Shown piece by piece: positions 1-11,796 of a stretch of DNA of 64,000 nucleotides (the stretch's first letter is position 1; every line of letters begins with the position of its first letter). Both the position numbers and the translations under genes were made by a program. Under the pieces are notes generated by a model that saw nothing but the letters and a program-made list of their open reading frames with translations, had not been told where the DNA came from and did not search any database. The stretch comes from Termitomyces sp. T153 (lineage: Eukaryota; Basidiomycota; Agaricomycetes; Agaricales; Lyophyllaceae), in contig JACKQL020000011.1 of assembly GCA_018296165.2 (NCBI GenBank), forward strand, positions 682,001-746,000. Direction: 5' to 3'.

Positions 1-541
1 TCTTGTCTCGTCCCCTTTTCGTTATCGTTCTCGTTATCGTTTCGTACCTCCACTCGAATCTACTCTTGTTCCATAATGTCTCGTCCAACGCTGTCTCGGT
101 GACGTCGTCTGACCCTTGTGCCCAATTCTTCATCAACCCTAACGACCTCACGAACTCCGCGATTATAATTACGAACCCCGACACCCCTTACCAGGTCCGA
201 ACCTCACTCTTCGCTCGGTCCCGGACTCCATCAACTCCAAATGATCTCCCATCAAACCCCGGCTCCGCCCCCATTGATCACACAGCCACCTACTCCCTTA
301 CTTCCGCAAATCTCCCGTACGGCCTTCTGCCTGAACCCCGCCAAGACCGTCTCATTTCCCCACAATCCGACTTCTCCGGACCTTCCCGGACCTGTCTGGA
401 TCACATCTCCCCAATTACCCGTGCAAACCCCCAGGACCCAGAATGTCTTTGAGTGTCCGGTCACCAATGCAGGGGGATCACGCCCGCCTAGTAAGGACTC
501 GCCCAGTGCAGCTGCGCCCCCGAGGTCAGCGGACCCTGACA
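1..541 (+). repeat. 5' LTR, 3' portion only
   Basis: This stretch matches 4950-5490 almost base for base and ends at the same TGACA terminus. The U3 portion lies left of the window. Open frames across it on both strands are by-products of its CpG-rich composition. Confidence 0.85.
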
Positions 542-2928
542 TAATATCAAGACCCGACCTTACCCCGTCCGTGATGCCCGCATTATCTCCGCACACACAA
601 TCAAATAACTCCGATGTCTATGGTCTACCCGCGCCGGGGAACCCTTATGATTCATACGGCCCTGCCCAATTTGCCGAGGCACATTGAGTCGTGGATCCGA
701 CACCAAACGTCCCCTCTGCTCCAGTTACTTTCATACAACGGCTCCCCCCACGGACACCTTCCCCAGCTCACACCCAACTCCCAACCCCTCGCGCAAACCG
801 TCAACTCATCTTCCACCCCACCCCTACACTCCCCGCCAACTCCGCTCTCTCGCACAAAGTCGACCCCGACATCACCCAAAGAATAACATCCTAAGGCCTG
901 GCGACCATCCGATCGAATGAGTAACAAGGTCTCCGGCACCGCGCCAGCCCTCCGACCCACAATAATACCAACCTGCCATGGAACAGTCACCCACAGCGCG
1001 AGGATCGCCAGCTACAAAGAAACCACTGAGAACGCGCTTCCCCAAAGCCCGCCTGTGGATTCACCGGCCCCCCAGCAACCCCGCAGACCGACGAACGCGA
1101 CTAATCACCAACAACATCACCAAACCCTATTATCGACCCCCTCCAAGGAACTAAACCCTCCGACAACTAACCCCGAAACCATCGAAATCAAGCTCGAATC
1201 CACCACAGGACAAGAACCTCAGACCTAGGCTATGCTCCAACCCCGTGACCTGCTTCCGGACCTCGATCGATCGGCCGTCACCTCCGCCCAACAAATGAAG
1301 GGGCCCCGACTCCCCCGACCCGACCCTGACAACCCCGGAACAGGACCAAAACATCCCCGAGCTTACACTCCGCCACCAGACTACGCCACCTCCCACGAAG
1401 GAATCCCCAGCATAGGGGCCACCCCGAACCAACTATAGGAAAAAGGACCCTATACGAAGTAATTCCCCAAGTACTCTAAATTCGCTGACATGTTCATATA
1501 AGGGAGGGAGAAGCCCCACCATCATCCAGAAAACAACGATCGGCCATTTAAGCGACCCGACAACCCCCAGGGGCACGCGCTCCCATATCCTCAAAAGACC
1601 TCCCCCATATGGCTCGACGACCCAAAACGATCCCGCGCCAGCCCGAAACAGTCCCACCCAGACCCCTCCGAACCCATCAACCCAGCTCCGGACCCTGGCG
1701 ACACGACTCCAGGGCCTCCGCTCCGACCCCGACATCTGACCAAGAAAACTCACAGCGCCGGCTCGACAACGATGCCCTGGTAGCCCCAACTCCGCAACAG
1801 AAATCACCACCCACTCCGAACCCCGCCCCTACACCGGAATATGTCCACCCGAACAGGGGCCACATCACCGGGGCCTCCAGACAAGCTGGCAGTGCCTCCC
1901 CCCACTATCACCCCTGCACTTGCACAATCTCCGGACCGCTCCGGAACACGAATGAAGAGTAAATCCGACCCTGCCGCATCTCCCGGGGAGCCCCACTCCA
2001 GTGCCCCCGCGGCCGACCTTCCCGCCGCCCCAACAACCAGGAACAACCAACAAACCCCCACCAAGTGACCCTTGAGTCGACTCCGGGACCACCCACTTCT
2101 TCCCGATGAAGGAACCACCGACCCCCGAACCTCCGAACTCGAGGAAGTATCAGAAATACGTAAGACCCCCTTTGTCCACCGCGGGCTTACCTTTGGTCAG
2201 GAGAGCAATATCACGTAGATGACCCGGAACCCCAAATTGGGCCCCGGACCCGAAGGAACTGGTTGGGACTGATCACCCCGCATCCTACCCCCTCGGTCAT
2301 CGACACTCCGGAGCACACCAAAGCGCCACCCGAAGCAGGCCCGCCCACAGACGCAGCACTCCAGAACACAACCCCGACCCGGACCAACTATACTGCGAAG
2401 ACGAACCCCGCCTCACCCAACCCCGCCAATAAAAAAGGGCCCGCCCGCCTTCACCACCAATACCGACGTAAGGGCTAGACCATGGGAAGACCCCCATTAC
2501 CCCCCGCCCACCGCACCGCCAAGACAACCAAAGCCCCGAACCCGTTGGGCGCCGTACAAAATTCAAAGGCCACCCTCTACTACCAAAACGGCGCACGTCC
2601 CCTACACCCCCAGTCGAAAATTTCCGAGAAACGAATTCAACGACACCGCCCGAAATGCCGGGGACCCCACCGGAGAACTCCCACCAACCCCGACAGACCC
2701 CGGGAGCCCTCCTGCGATGCCCTGCCCCGTCCCGACCAACCCCGGGACTAGCCAGCGCAGACGGCACTAGCGGGCGTAAACCCCGCCTCTGGACTCACTA
2801 GGGATTCAACTCCCTCTCACACCCCTGCGTGTTTCGCTTACTTTGCCCTCCGACAAAACTAAAAATCTCACTTCACACGCCCAGGGACCAAAAAATGACA
2901 TGTTCGCGTACAAAAGATCATATATACA

Positions 2929-4115
2929 TTAGGCGGGGAAGGCAGCAAGTCCGAGAGCGACAAGAAACGAGGCCCACGCCCATCTCACTCCCTCCCCGGA
3001 CCTCCCGGAAGCCCAACCCCCAGGTCGACCTCCATCTGGGCCCGCACCACCGCTAGGATCTCCGCCAACCCCGGCAATGCCTCCCCCGCATCGGCCGCCA
3101 CCTCCCACCACGACCCCGGGGCCACCGCATTGCGTCGCCGATGCCCCGCCAGCAACCTCTCCAACCGCGCCATTCCCTGCTGCAACTCCGGAGGCTGGAC
3201 CGCGGACCCCTGCGTCAACCCGTCCTGAATCGACGCGAACGCCGTGGAGGCACCGTCCAAGAGGACCCGATGCTCCCGCACCCAGCCTAAACTCCGAAAA
3301 TGAACCGTCAATAACGAACGGAGGAACGGGAGACAACTCACGAAGAATCCCCGCGCGACCCGAGGCGGCCTCGTTGGCCAACCAATCCTCCCTCCGCCTC
3401 GCCGCCTCCAGCTCCGCCCACAACGCATCCCCCTCCGGAACTCGTCCCCGCCCCTCCGCTTCCCCCGCGGGTTGCCCCTCCACCTGCGCCAGACGCTCCC
3501 GCAGACCCCGCACCTCTAGCGCCCGCTCCGTCGCCACGCGCACCGAAGTATTCCTCTCCCGCTCCATCGCTTCCTTCTCCGTCCGCGCCGCGTCACGATC
3601 CTCCCTCGCCCGGCGGAGCTCCCCCTCCCGTACTGCCAACGACGTCGTCAAGGCCTCCACCTGCTTGCGAAGGAAGACCTCCGTGATTGAAGGAATCGGC
3701 GCGGAGGGACTCGACGACCGCTCCGAGGGAACGCCAGGGACAGGGGAAAAGAGGGAAGACTCGGGAGGCCCCGCCGACAACTCGCGCCCACGCGGCCTCT
3801 TGCTGGGTCCCGCCCCCGAGGGTGGGGAAGCTCGACGCTTTCCCCGAACCACCACCGAAGACGCCCCCTTCCCCTTTGGCACCGCGGGACGAAACTTGGT
3901 CCGCTTCGGAGCCCCCGGAAAGTCCACCACTACTACTACGGACGACTCTACCGGAACCCCGTCAACCATCCCGAAAGGAAAATTCGACAACACTTACGAC
4001 TCCGGTCCCTAACGCTACCCCGGCGCCGACGCTCGAACTCCTCACCCCCACTGTCATACACCACCACCTCGTCTAAATCGGCGGGAGAAACCACTGGAAC
4101 GCTGGGGGAAGACAT
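2929..4115 (-). pseudogene. Antisense coiled-coil ORF inside the LTR element, frameshifted
   Basis: On the strand opposite to the element's presumed transcript an ORF begins MSSPSVPVVSPADLDEVVVY at 4115. It passes an acidic and Arg-rich start and a Lys/Arg/Pro-rich basic region (KRTKFRPAVPKGKG, KRRASPPSG). It then enters a long heptad-type coiled coil (RKQVEALTTSLAVREGELRR and onward). After a frame change near 3350-3370 it ends in a helical tail (HRVLLDGASTAFASIQDGL, ending near 2985). Two single-base frame changes are needed, near 4000 and near 3360, so this copy is probably broken. The older copy carries the same segment at about 5491-7145. I recall similar proteins as abundant repeat-derived predictions in agaricomycetes but cannot name a family. 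A Gag-like or host-interacting role is only a guess. Confidence 0.55.
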
Positions 4116-4310
4116 GACGAAATTTGGGAAACCCCGGGGCACGCCCAAAGCTTTAAATTGAGTGAGGAGGACCCTGACGAAACGGCGGCCGCGCTTCGAC
4201 TTCGCCTCCCACGCCGCTATCACTCGCTGCGGATTGATCAATATTGCTCGGCTTCGACTCCCACGCCCAGCCGATCCCCGTCCTGCCCTGCGTCTCGAAG
4301 GGTCTCGACG

Positions 4311-4325
4311 CTGAAAGGGGGGTGA
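4311..4325 (+). other. Polypurine tract of the young LTR element
   Basis: CTGAAAGGGGGGTGA lies immediately before the LTR start TGTCACGACC. The older copy keeps a purine run in the same place (CTGAAAGGAGAGTGA at 7131-7145). The tract normally primes plus-strand DNA synthesis and fixes the element orientation as plus. Confidence 0.75.
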
Positions 4326-4761
4326 TGTCACGACCCGTTCCCCAAAACCCCGCACATCGCCCATCAAACCCCCGAACCCCCAAAAGGACCCCCAACGCTC
4401 CGCCAAACTTCCGCCCATGCCCACGCCTACTTCGGCTAACTCCGACACCTCCCCGGCTAACTCCGACGGCCCCCTGGCCAACTTCGGTGCCTGCCCCGCA
4501 GCCACTGACACTTACCCTGGGCTTCCCAAACCCCGAGAACCACCCCCGCTATTCCTGATCTTCGCCCACCCATCATTAACTCAACACCCTGCTTCCTCCG
4601 ACCTATTCCGGAATATCACGACAACCTCGGAACAACCCGCGATCCCATCAACGTATCAGCGCGGCACGATCTTCGATCACAACCGACACCCGCCCACTCC
4701 GTCAAGCCCCGCCAAGCCCCGCCGCCACAGCCGATGTACCCCGAAGTCCTCTGGTAGTCAG

Positions 4762-4769
4762 TATATAAG
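4762..4769 (+). promoter_or_regulatory. TATA box of the LTR
   Basis: TATATAAG lies about 440 bp into the LTR. It is conserved in the older copy at 7596-7603, where surrounding bases have changed. It fits a U3 core promoter driving plus-strand transcription. Confidence 0.55.
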
Positions 4770-4881
4770 TCATCGAGTAGCTCTTCGTACTCCAGTCTTG
4801 ATATTGCTTAACGTTACCTATGGTCTGATTGTTTCCTTTTTGTGTTTCGTGTTCGTTTTCGTATCTCTTTCTCCTTACTCT

Positions 4882-4957
4882 CAGTTTCCCGGTCTTATCT
4901 CAGTCTCCCGGTCTTATCTCAGTCTCCCGGTCTTATCTCAGTCTCCCGGTCTTGTCT
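4882..4957 (+). repeat. Four tandem 19-bp units in the LTR
   Basis: The unit CAGTCTCCCGGTCTTATCT occurs four times in a row, with one base change in the first and one in the last unit. The older LTR has only about one recognisable unit near 7720-7735, so the array expanded in the young lineage. Confidence 0.85.
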
Positions 4958-5490
4958 CGTCCCCTTTTTGTTATCGTTCTCGTTATCGTTTCGTACCTCC
5001 ACTCGAATCTACTCTTGTTCCATATTGTCTTGTCCGATGCCGTCTCGGTGACGTCGTCTGACCCTGGTGCCCAATTCTTCATCAACCCTAACGACCTCAC
5101 GAACTCCGCGATTATAATTACGAACCCCGACACCCCTTACCAGGTCCGAACCTCACTCTTCGCTCGGTCCCGGACTCCATCAACTCCAAATGATCCCCCA
5201 TCAAACCCCGGCTCCGCCCCCATTGATCACACAGCCACCTACTCCCTTGCTTCCGCAAATCTCCCGTACGGCCTTCTGCCTGAACCCCGCCAAGACCGTC
5301 TCATTTTCCCACAATCCGACTTCTCCGGACCTTCCGGGATCTGTCTGGATCACATCTTCCCAATTACCCGTGCAAACCACCAGGACCCAGAATGTCTTTG
5401 AGTGTCCGGTCACCAATGCAGGGGAATCACGCCCGCCTAGTAAGGACTCGCCCAGTGCAGCTGCGCCCCCGAGGTCAGCGGACCCTGACA

Positions 5491-8301
5491 CCATCCTAAA
5501 TTGATGCAGAAGTGGTGGAAGCCTCATCCATGAGAACCCAGTGCTCCTGGACCCAGCCTGTCCCAAACTTGTTAACAGAAGTCAGAAAGGAGAGGAGAAC
5601 ACTCATGCAGAATCCCTGCATGCCCTAAAGCTGCCTCCCTCACCAGCCACTCCTCCCACCACCTTCCAACCTCAGCCTCTGCTTGAGTCAAGCCCCCCTC
5701 CTCCAAGCCCTGCTACCCCTCTGCCTCCTCTGCAGATTGTGCCTCCAACTGTGCCAGACACTCCCGCAGACCCCACACCTCCAACAACCTTGCTGTGGCT
5801 ATCTGCACCACCATATCATAATTTTGCCACAACACATCCCTCTCCCTCTGCGCTGTGTCATGGTCCTCCCCTGCCCTCCAGAGCTCTCCCTCCCACATTG
5901 TCAATATCCTCAACAACCCCTCCACTGGCGATAAAGAAATGTTTCAGTGATCAAGGGCACTGGTTCAGAGAAACTTGAGAGATGCTCCATTGGCATGCTT
6001 GAGCTAGGAGAATTCATGTGGGGCCCAGAAGGGCCTACCATTGCCTCCTAACCCCATGGCCTCTTGCTGAGCCCTGCCTCAAGTAGCGGAGAGGCCTTCT
6101 ACTTGCCCTTGTCATATGGCACTGCCTCCCCCTCCCTCTGCCTGCCCTGCAGGGGTCCCACCTTCTCCACTGGCTGCTCTATGCTCTCCTTGCTCTCTAA
6201 ACCCAAGCCCTGGCCTGACATCCAGGCCTTCTAACTCTTGCCCAGCTGTCCCCTCACCCAACTCTCTTCCTACCCCTGCTCTGTAGCGACACATACAGCA
6301 CACTACTTCAGTAAAATCAAACACTTCTCATGCTTAGTGCAGCACAGAAGACTAACCAAGATGTCATAGCAGGACCCTGCAGATGGCTCATCAAACTCAC
6401 ACAATTCCCTCCACTGAGCACAGAGGATGCACTAGAACAATTAATCAGCAAACACTGGAAAAAGAAGTAGGGACTCACCGGAGCCTCATTCTGGCACTAT
6501 TTTAGGGTTGGAGGACCCTGTGCCCACCCCAGCACCCCCACAAATACCTCTGGCATCACCTGAGCTTGTGGAATCCTCTCTGCCTCCAGAACAACATGGA
6601 CAATCCCCACCCCTAGACTGGGCCTTGTAGAACACCCCAGGGCAATGGAAATGGAATGACCAGCAGGCCTCAATCCGCTCATACACAAAGAACCCCTGGA
6701 GGAGCCCACCACTGCTGAGGACAACTCTGCAGAGCTTAATCAGCAATTGCAGAACAAGAAAAAAAACATCATACTCACAATGACAGGCTATTGCCTCCAC
6801 CTTCCTATAGTCCCACTACTGTTCAAACTCCAACCAACAATGCTCATACTCCACCCAGATTGCTACACAATTGTCACCAGAAAAGGGAGGGGTTGGCAAT
6901 GAGTAATACAATGATGGCATGGCAGAAGACATAGCAAAAAGTTTGGGAACTCCAGGGTATGTCTGACCTTTTAATGACTTGGAAAGAGCTCCCTGATGAA
7001 TGGTGGCCATGCTTTGACTTTGTTTCCTCATGCTGCCACCACTCACTATAGTTTGATCAGTATTACTTGGCTTTGATTTCCATGCCCCACCAATCCTCAA
7101 CCTATGTCCTACATCTTGAGGGTCTTGACACTGAAAGGAGAGTGATGTCATGACTCATTTCCTGGACCCCCAACTCCATTTCCAGCCCACTCACTTCCCT
7201 AGAGTTCCCCCCCCCCCAATGCCCCCTCAAAAACCCTGATCATCATACACTCTCTGCACCCACTCCAGCTAACTCTGATGCTTCTCTGGCTAATTCCAAT
7301 AGCCCCCTGGCCAACTCTGACAACTTCTCCGCAGCTGCCAACACTTCCCCTAGCTTCCCTGAAACCATCTCCCATTGTTCCTGACTCTGTCACATGTTAT
7401 CAACTCATCACCCTAATTTCTCCAACCTACTCCAGAGTACCACAATGACCTTGGGGCAGCCCATGTTCTCAACTGATCCCATCAATATATCAATACAGTC
7501 TGTCCTCTGATTACAACTGACACCTATCAACTCTGCCAAGCTCTACTAAGCCCTACTGCCACACCTGCTGTCCCCCAGAGCACTCCAGTAGTCAGTATAT
7601 AAGTTATAGAGTAGCTCTTCATACTCTAGTCTTGATATTGCTTAATGTCACCTATGGTCTGATTGTTTCTCTCTCATGTTTCATGTTCCATGTTATGTTT
7701 GCTTTACTCTTGGTCTCCTGGTCTTGTCTTGTCTCTATTCTGTTATTGTCCTCATTATCATTTCATATCTCTGCCTGAATCTGTTTTCATTCTTGTCTCA
7801 ATCTTATTTTGACCCCATCTCATTCTGTTCAACTCTGTCTCGTTTTGTTTGATCTGTCTCCTTCATCATGCTCAAGTCCTTTTCAACCCTTAACACTTTC
7901 ACAAATTCTGTGCTTATAATTACAAACCTCAAAACATTCTTTAGACCAACTCCAGACCTCACTACTTGCTCAGCCCCAAATTCCATCAACTTCTGTTGAT
8001 CCCCCATCAAGCTCCAGCTCCACTCCCATCACTCATATAGCCTCTGCTTCCTCTGCACCTACAATACTCACTTATGGACTTGTACCTGACACTCTGCCAA
8101 GCTTGTCCCTTTCTCTGCAACTTGTCCTACACTCCTCTGGACCACCCCAGACCTGCTCAGGTCACTTCCCACCACTTATCCTCATAAGTCCCCTGCATCT
8201 AGAACTTCTCTGAGTGCCCAGTCATCAGTGCAGGGAATCATGTCTGCCTAGTAAGGATTCACCCAGTGCAGCTGAGCCTCCATAGTCAGCAGAACCTGAC
8301 A
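5491..8301 (+). mobile_element. Older, CpG-depleted copy of the same LTR element, 5' truncated
   Basis: The internal part begins at a position homologous to about 3222 of the young element and runs to a polypurine tract at 7131-7145. It is followed by a full LTR at 7146-8301 (1156 bp, TGTCA to TGACA). Alignment by eye shows mostly C-to-T and G-to-A differences, concentrated at former CpG sites. For example, the young CATCGAGTAGCTCTTCGTAC corresponds to a TATAGAGTAGCTCTTCATAC version near 7609. The 5' half must lie left of the window, because the young element interrupts it at 5490/5491. No intact ORF remains. Confidence 0.8.
7146..8301 (+). repeat. LTR of the older copy
   Basis: It matches 4326-5490 along its length with many transitions and small indels. 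The terminal TGTCA/TGACA pair is preserved. It abuts Gypsy pol sequence directly at 8302. Confidence 0.8.
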
Positions 8302-8968
8302 CTCCCTGCCAGATGTTCCAAAGAATGTCCACTTCTGCTCCATCAATGGCTAGACCTTCCATGGCCTGGATTGCAAACAGTTCCAGGCAGAGAAGCACAA
8401 TGTTGCTGTTATCCTCCTCCCCAATGCTATGGTCTGCTCTCTGGAACAGGGCATCTGGTTTCCCCATGCTCCAGTCAGGCTTGTGGTGCAGTGAGAAGTC
8501 AAAGTTGGCAAGGTAGAGGGATCACTGGGCCTGTCACAGATTGAGCTTCTTGGCTGTCTGGAACTATTCAAGGTTCTTGTGATCCATCCAGACCTCAATT
8601 GTGCTGCATGCCTTCCAGGAAGTGCCACTACTCCTCAAACAACTAGATGATAGCCAGCATCTCCTTGTCATGGATCTCATAATTCTGCTCCACTGCATTT
8701 AGACTCTTGGAGTAAAAGGCTACTGGATGCCACTTTCCATCCTCCAGAGATTGCTGTGAGAGGACTGCCCCCATAGCAAAGTCAGAGCTGTCAGCTTCCA
8801 CCTAGAAGGAGGAGTTGTCATCTGGGAAGAGGAGGATGGGCCTGGAGGTGACAGACACTTGAGGGCATTGAAGGCCACCTGCTCCAAAGGTCCTCAACTC
8901 CACATAATGTCCTTCCCAGTGAGATCAAACAGCAGGTGGGCATAGTGCAAGAAGTCCTGAATGAATCT

Positions 8969-9403
8969 CTAGTAGAAGTTCACAAAGCTGAGGAACACCT
9001 GTACCTCCTTCTTGTTCTTGGGCTCTAGCCAATCTGCCACACCTGCCACCTTTACTGAGTCCCTCTCCACAGCTCTATATGAGATGATCAGACCAAGATA
9101 CTTGATCTGGGTCTGCTCAAACTCACACTTCTCCAGTTTGAGGTAGAGTTGGTGCTGGTGGAGGCACTCTAGGATGAGGCAAGTAATCTGATGGTATTTC
9201 TCCAGCATCTTGGTGTAAATGAGAATGTTGTTGAGGTATACACATACTATGCTGTCTGCAATGAGGTCCCAGAATATATTATTCATTATTGTCTGAAAGG
9301 TGGTGGGGCTGTTGGTGAGCCCAAAGAACATCACAAGTGGTTCAAACAATCCCCAGTTGGTCCAGAAGGTGCCCTTCCACTCATCTCCTTTCTGGATGCA
9401 CAT
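8969..9403 (-). pseudogene. Reverse transcriptase fragment, catalytically dead (YLNN)
   Basis: The fragment shows Ty3/Gypsy RT landmarks: FGLTNSPTTFQTIMNNIF, VCVYLNNILIYTK, then LEKCEFEQTQIKYLGLIIS. Position 145 downward is the start of the connection toward RNase H. The catalytic pair that is normally YLDD reads YLNN. Both Asp-to-Asn changes correspond to CpG-to-CpA transitions (CTCGACGAC to CTCAACAAC on the coding strand). This is consistent with cytosine deamination of a silenced element. Flanking stops interrupt the frame on both sides. Confidence 0.85.
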
Positions 9404-10130
9404 ATTATTGTAACCCCACCAAACGTCCAGTTTAGTGAAGTATTGTGCACCCTAGAGGTTGTTGATGAGCTCAGAGATGAGAGGGAGGGGGTAGCAGTCC
9501 TTCACTGTCATGGCATTGAGAACCCAATAATCCTGGACCAATTGGAGTGAGCCATCCTTCTTCTTAATGAAGAAGACTAGAGAAGCCATTGAAGACTTGG
9601 AAGGGCAAATGTGACTAGAGTTCAGGTTCTCCTGCAGAGAGGTGTCAAGTTTGTCCTGTTCTCAGAGTGCTAGCAGGTAAACCTTGCAGCTAGAAGGCAT
9701 GGAGTCTGGCAGCAGTTTGATGGCATAGTCCCACTTCTTGTGCTCCAGAAGCCTGTCAAACAAGGCCTTGGAGAACACATCCTCAAATGCATGGAGGTAG
9801 AGAGGCACCACATCTCAGAACTCCCAGGGCATGGCATTGGTGGCAAATGCCTGGGCCAGCTTCTGGGATATGGTCTGGCTAGCCCAGATCTCCATCACAG
9901 AGGGCAGCAGATGTATGATAGTAGTGTAAATCCAGTCCCCCACTTCTATTGCCTCATCCAGGAACTCTGGCTTGTGTATGCCACCAAACTCCTCTCCACA
10001 TTTCTCCTCCAGGGCTCTGCCACTGTTCTGGTTATCCTTGTAGAGGGACTCTCTATGAGGAATGATCCAGGAAGTCTAGATCTGCAAAGGAGAGAGGGCT
10101 GGCACAATATGTGCAAATGGCTGTGTGTTA

Positions 10131-10595
10131 CTAGACTTGAGCCCAACATTTTTCCCTATCCTTGGTGGTGCAGGCAGAGCATTTCCAAGAGAACCTGCTC
10201 ATGGTTACTTTCTTCTTGGTCCAGTCCACTCTAGGGTTGTGCTCACAGAGCCGCATGAAATCCAGGATCATGTCCTGCCTACCCAAGCTGGTGACAGCAA
10301 AAACAGTGCACTCTGCATGATTTTGATAGTGGAGGACCAGGTCAACTACAGAGCTGATGGTGCTGGCTTTGTTAGGCATTCTGTCAATGTTGTAGACTGG
10401 AATTGGTTTGAGGAGGGGCTGTGTGATCAGGCTGTGGCATTTGACAAACTCCAAGTCTAAGAACAATCCTGTTGCACCACTATCCAGCTTAGCTGTGACT
10501 CCATGGGCTTGCTGGGTGTCCATTGTCTCAATCTCTACATCAAGGCACAGGGAGTTGGCAGACAGGCCAGATGCCATCACATACTGTTGGGGCAT
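10131..10595 (-). pseudogene. Gypsy aspartic protease fragment
   Basis: The motif AKLDSGATGLFLDLEFVK is the retroviral-type active site Asp-Ser-Gly-Ala with its following hydrophobic segment. The later segment GRQDMILDFMRLCEHNPRVD matches the usual second protease motif region preceding RT. The segment sits between the Gag knuckle and RT, as in Gypsy polyproteins. It is an isolated open stretch in a decayed element. Confidence 0.75.
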
Positions 10596-10770
10596 TCAGC
10601 ATGCCCAGGCAGAGCTACATTAGTGGACCCTCAGAGGTGTTGGAGAGCTCAGCAGGGGCTCCAGAGTTAGTGTTTGTATGTCTGAAGAAGGGTGTTGAGG
10701 TTCTTCTGTCTTAGAATGAAGGGCATCAGAAGAAGCAATTTTATTTTCTATTGACAGACATAAGAACCTG

Positions 10771-11796
10771 TTAGTACTCAGTGACAGAGGCATACACCTC
10801 ATCTGTTGCTCTCCTAAAAATCCTCTGCCAGCTCCAGGGGTGCCACACACTCACTGGTCTCCTCCAAACTCTGGAGTAGGCATGTCTGGCAACAGAGCTC
10901 TGGCAATATCCTTTGCAGCTAGCAGCTGCAGGAAGAGTTCCTCCTGTTCTGCCACAGAGAGGTAATGCATCTCCAGGCCCAGGGGACAATGCTGTGCAAA
11001 GTGCCCAGGTTTCTGGCATTTCCAACACAACAGTGGTGCAGCACAGAGCTGCCTGGCTGCATCCACATCCATGGGGATACCTGGTGGCAGGTAGCATGGC
11101 ACAGGGGTGGCTGGAGTCAGAGAGGGCATTAAACAAGCATGTGAGATTGTCAATGTGTTTCACCAATGCAGGGTGCAGGCTGTCCTGGAAGGTGAGGCAT
11201 AGTTGAAGGCCATCAGAGTAGGTAGCTTGCTCAACTAGAGCTTGGAACAAGTCAATGTACTTGTCTAGTGTGTATTTTCCTTGCCCATATTGCTCCTGGT
11301 TGCATAATGTCAATGCCATAGTCTTAGCAAGGTCCAATGGAAAGAACTCCATGCAGAAGTCCTTCTCAAAGGTGGCCCAGTCCAGAAAACTCCCCACACC
11401 TCTGGGGTGACAGAAGACTCATAATGCATAGGTTGAGGCACATCTTGTCTTCATGTACAATAGTACCCAGGCTATTTTCAACATGTTAGAGTCAAAGGCA
11501 TCCCTACTGAGGTGGATGTAGGTGAGGCAGGATTGGAGGAATTGTTTGCCACTGGAGTGGGCACCATTGTATGCATCTGGTAGTGTGGAGTGTGGGATCT
11601 GCAGTTGTAGGGTCACTGGAGCTGTGGAGATGAGTGTTAATGCAGGCAGGGCTGGTTCCACCACTATGGGAGGGGTGGGGGTAGGAGTTAGGCATTTGAG
11701 CAATGCCTGGAGCAATTGGGAGATCAGATCTGTGGTTTGATGGAGGGTAGAGAATTTGGTTGTATAGTGGGTGAGAGATGATTGCATTAGCTGCAC
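10771..11796 (-). pseudogene. Gypsy Gag remnant with CCHC zinc knuckle, in several frames
   Basis: Two open stretches make up most of it. 11419-11796 includes PDAYNGAHSSGKQFLQSC, typical of the start of Gypsy Gag capsid. 10771-11397 includes DWATFEKDFCMEFFPLDLAK, the usual core. The knuckle CWKCQKPGHFAQHCPLG lies in a third frame (10851-11153). The pieces are collinear, so they are one gene broken by frameshifts. Confidence 0.75.

Larger units (their letters stand above)
1..5490 (+). mobile_element. Young non-autonomous LTR retrotransposon, 5' LTR truncated by the window edge
   Basis: Bases 1-541 repeat as 4950-5490 with about 15 differences counted by eye (about 97% identity). These are the 3' part of the 5' LTR and the same part of the 3' LTR. 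The complete LTR is 4326-5490 (1165 bp), opening TGTCA and closing TGACA as an inverted pair. A polypurine tract directly precedes the 3' LTR and a TATA box lies inside it, so I read the element on the plus strand. No reverse transcriptase, integrase or protease is visible in the internal region 542-4325, so it looks non-autonomous. I see no convincing primer-binding site after 541. The whole element is rich in C and CpG, unlike the older copy beside it. It ends exactly where sequence resumes that matches its own internal position near 3222, so it inserted into an older relative. Confidence 0.85.
4326..5490 (+). repeat. 3' LTR, complete, 1165 bp
   Basis: It runs from TGTCACGACC to CCCTGACA, and the first and last five bases form an inverted repeat. 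U3 contains a TATATAAG box at 4762-4769. Four 19-bp tandem units lie at 4882-4957. The diverged third copy of this LTR is 7146-8301. Confidence 0.85.

Noticed and set aside
1..5400. Many long open frames on both strands (for example plus-strand 3077-4012 and 4417-5061)
   Set aside because: They lie in CpG-rich, stop-poor repeat sequence, are proline/arginine-rich shadows, and some cross LTR boundaries. Only the minus-strand coiled-coil ORF has protein-like structure.
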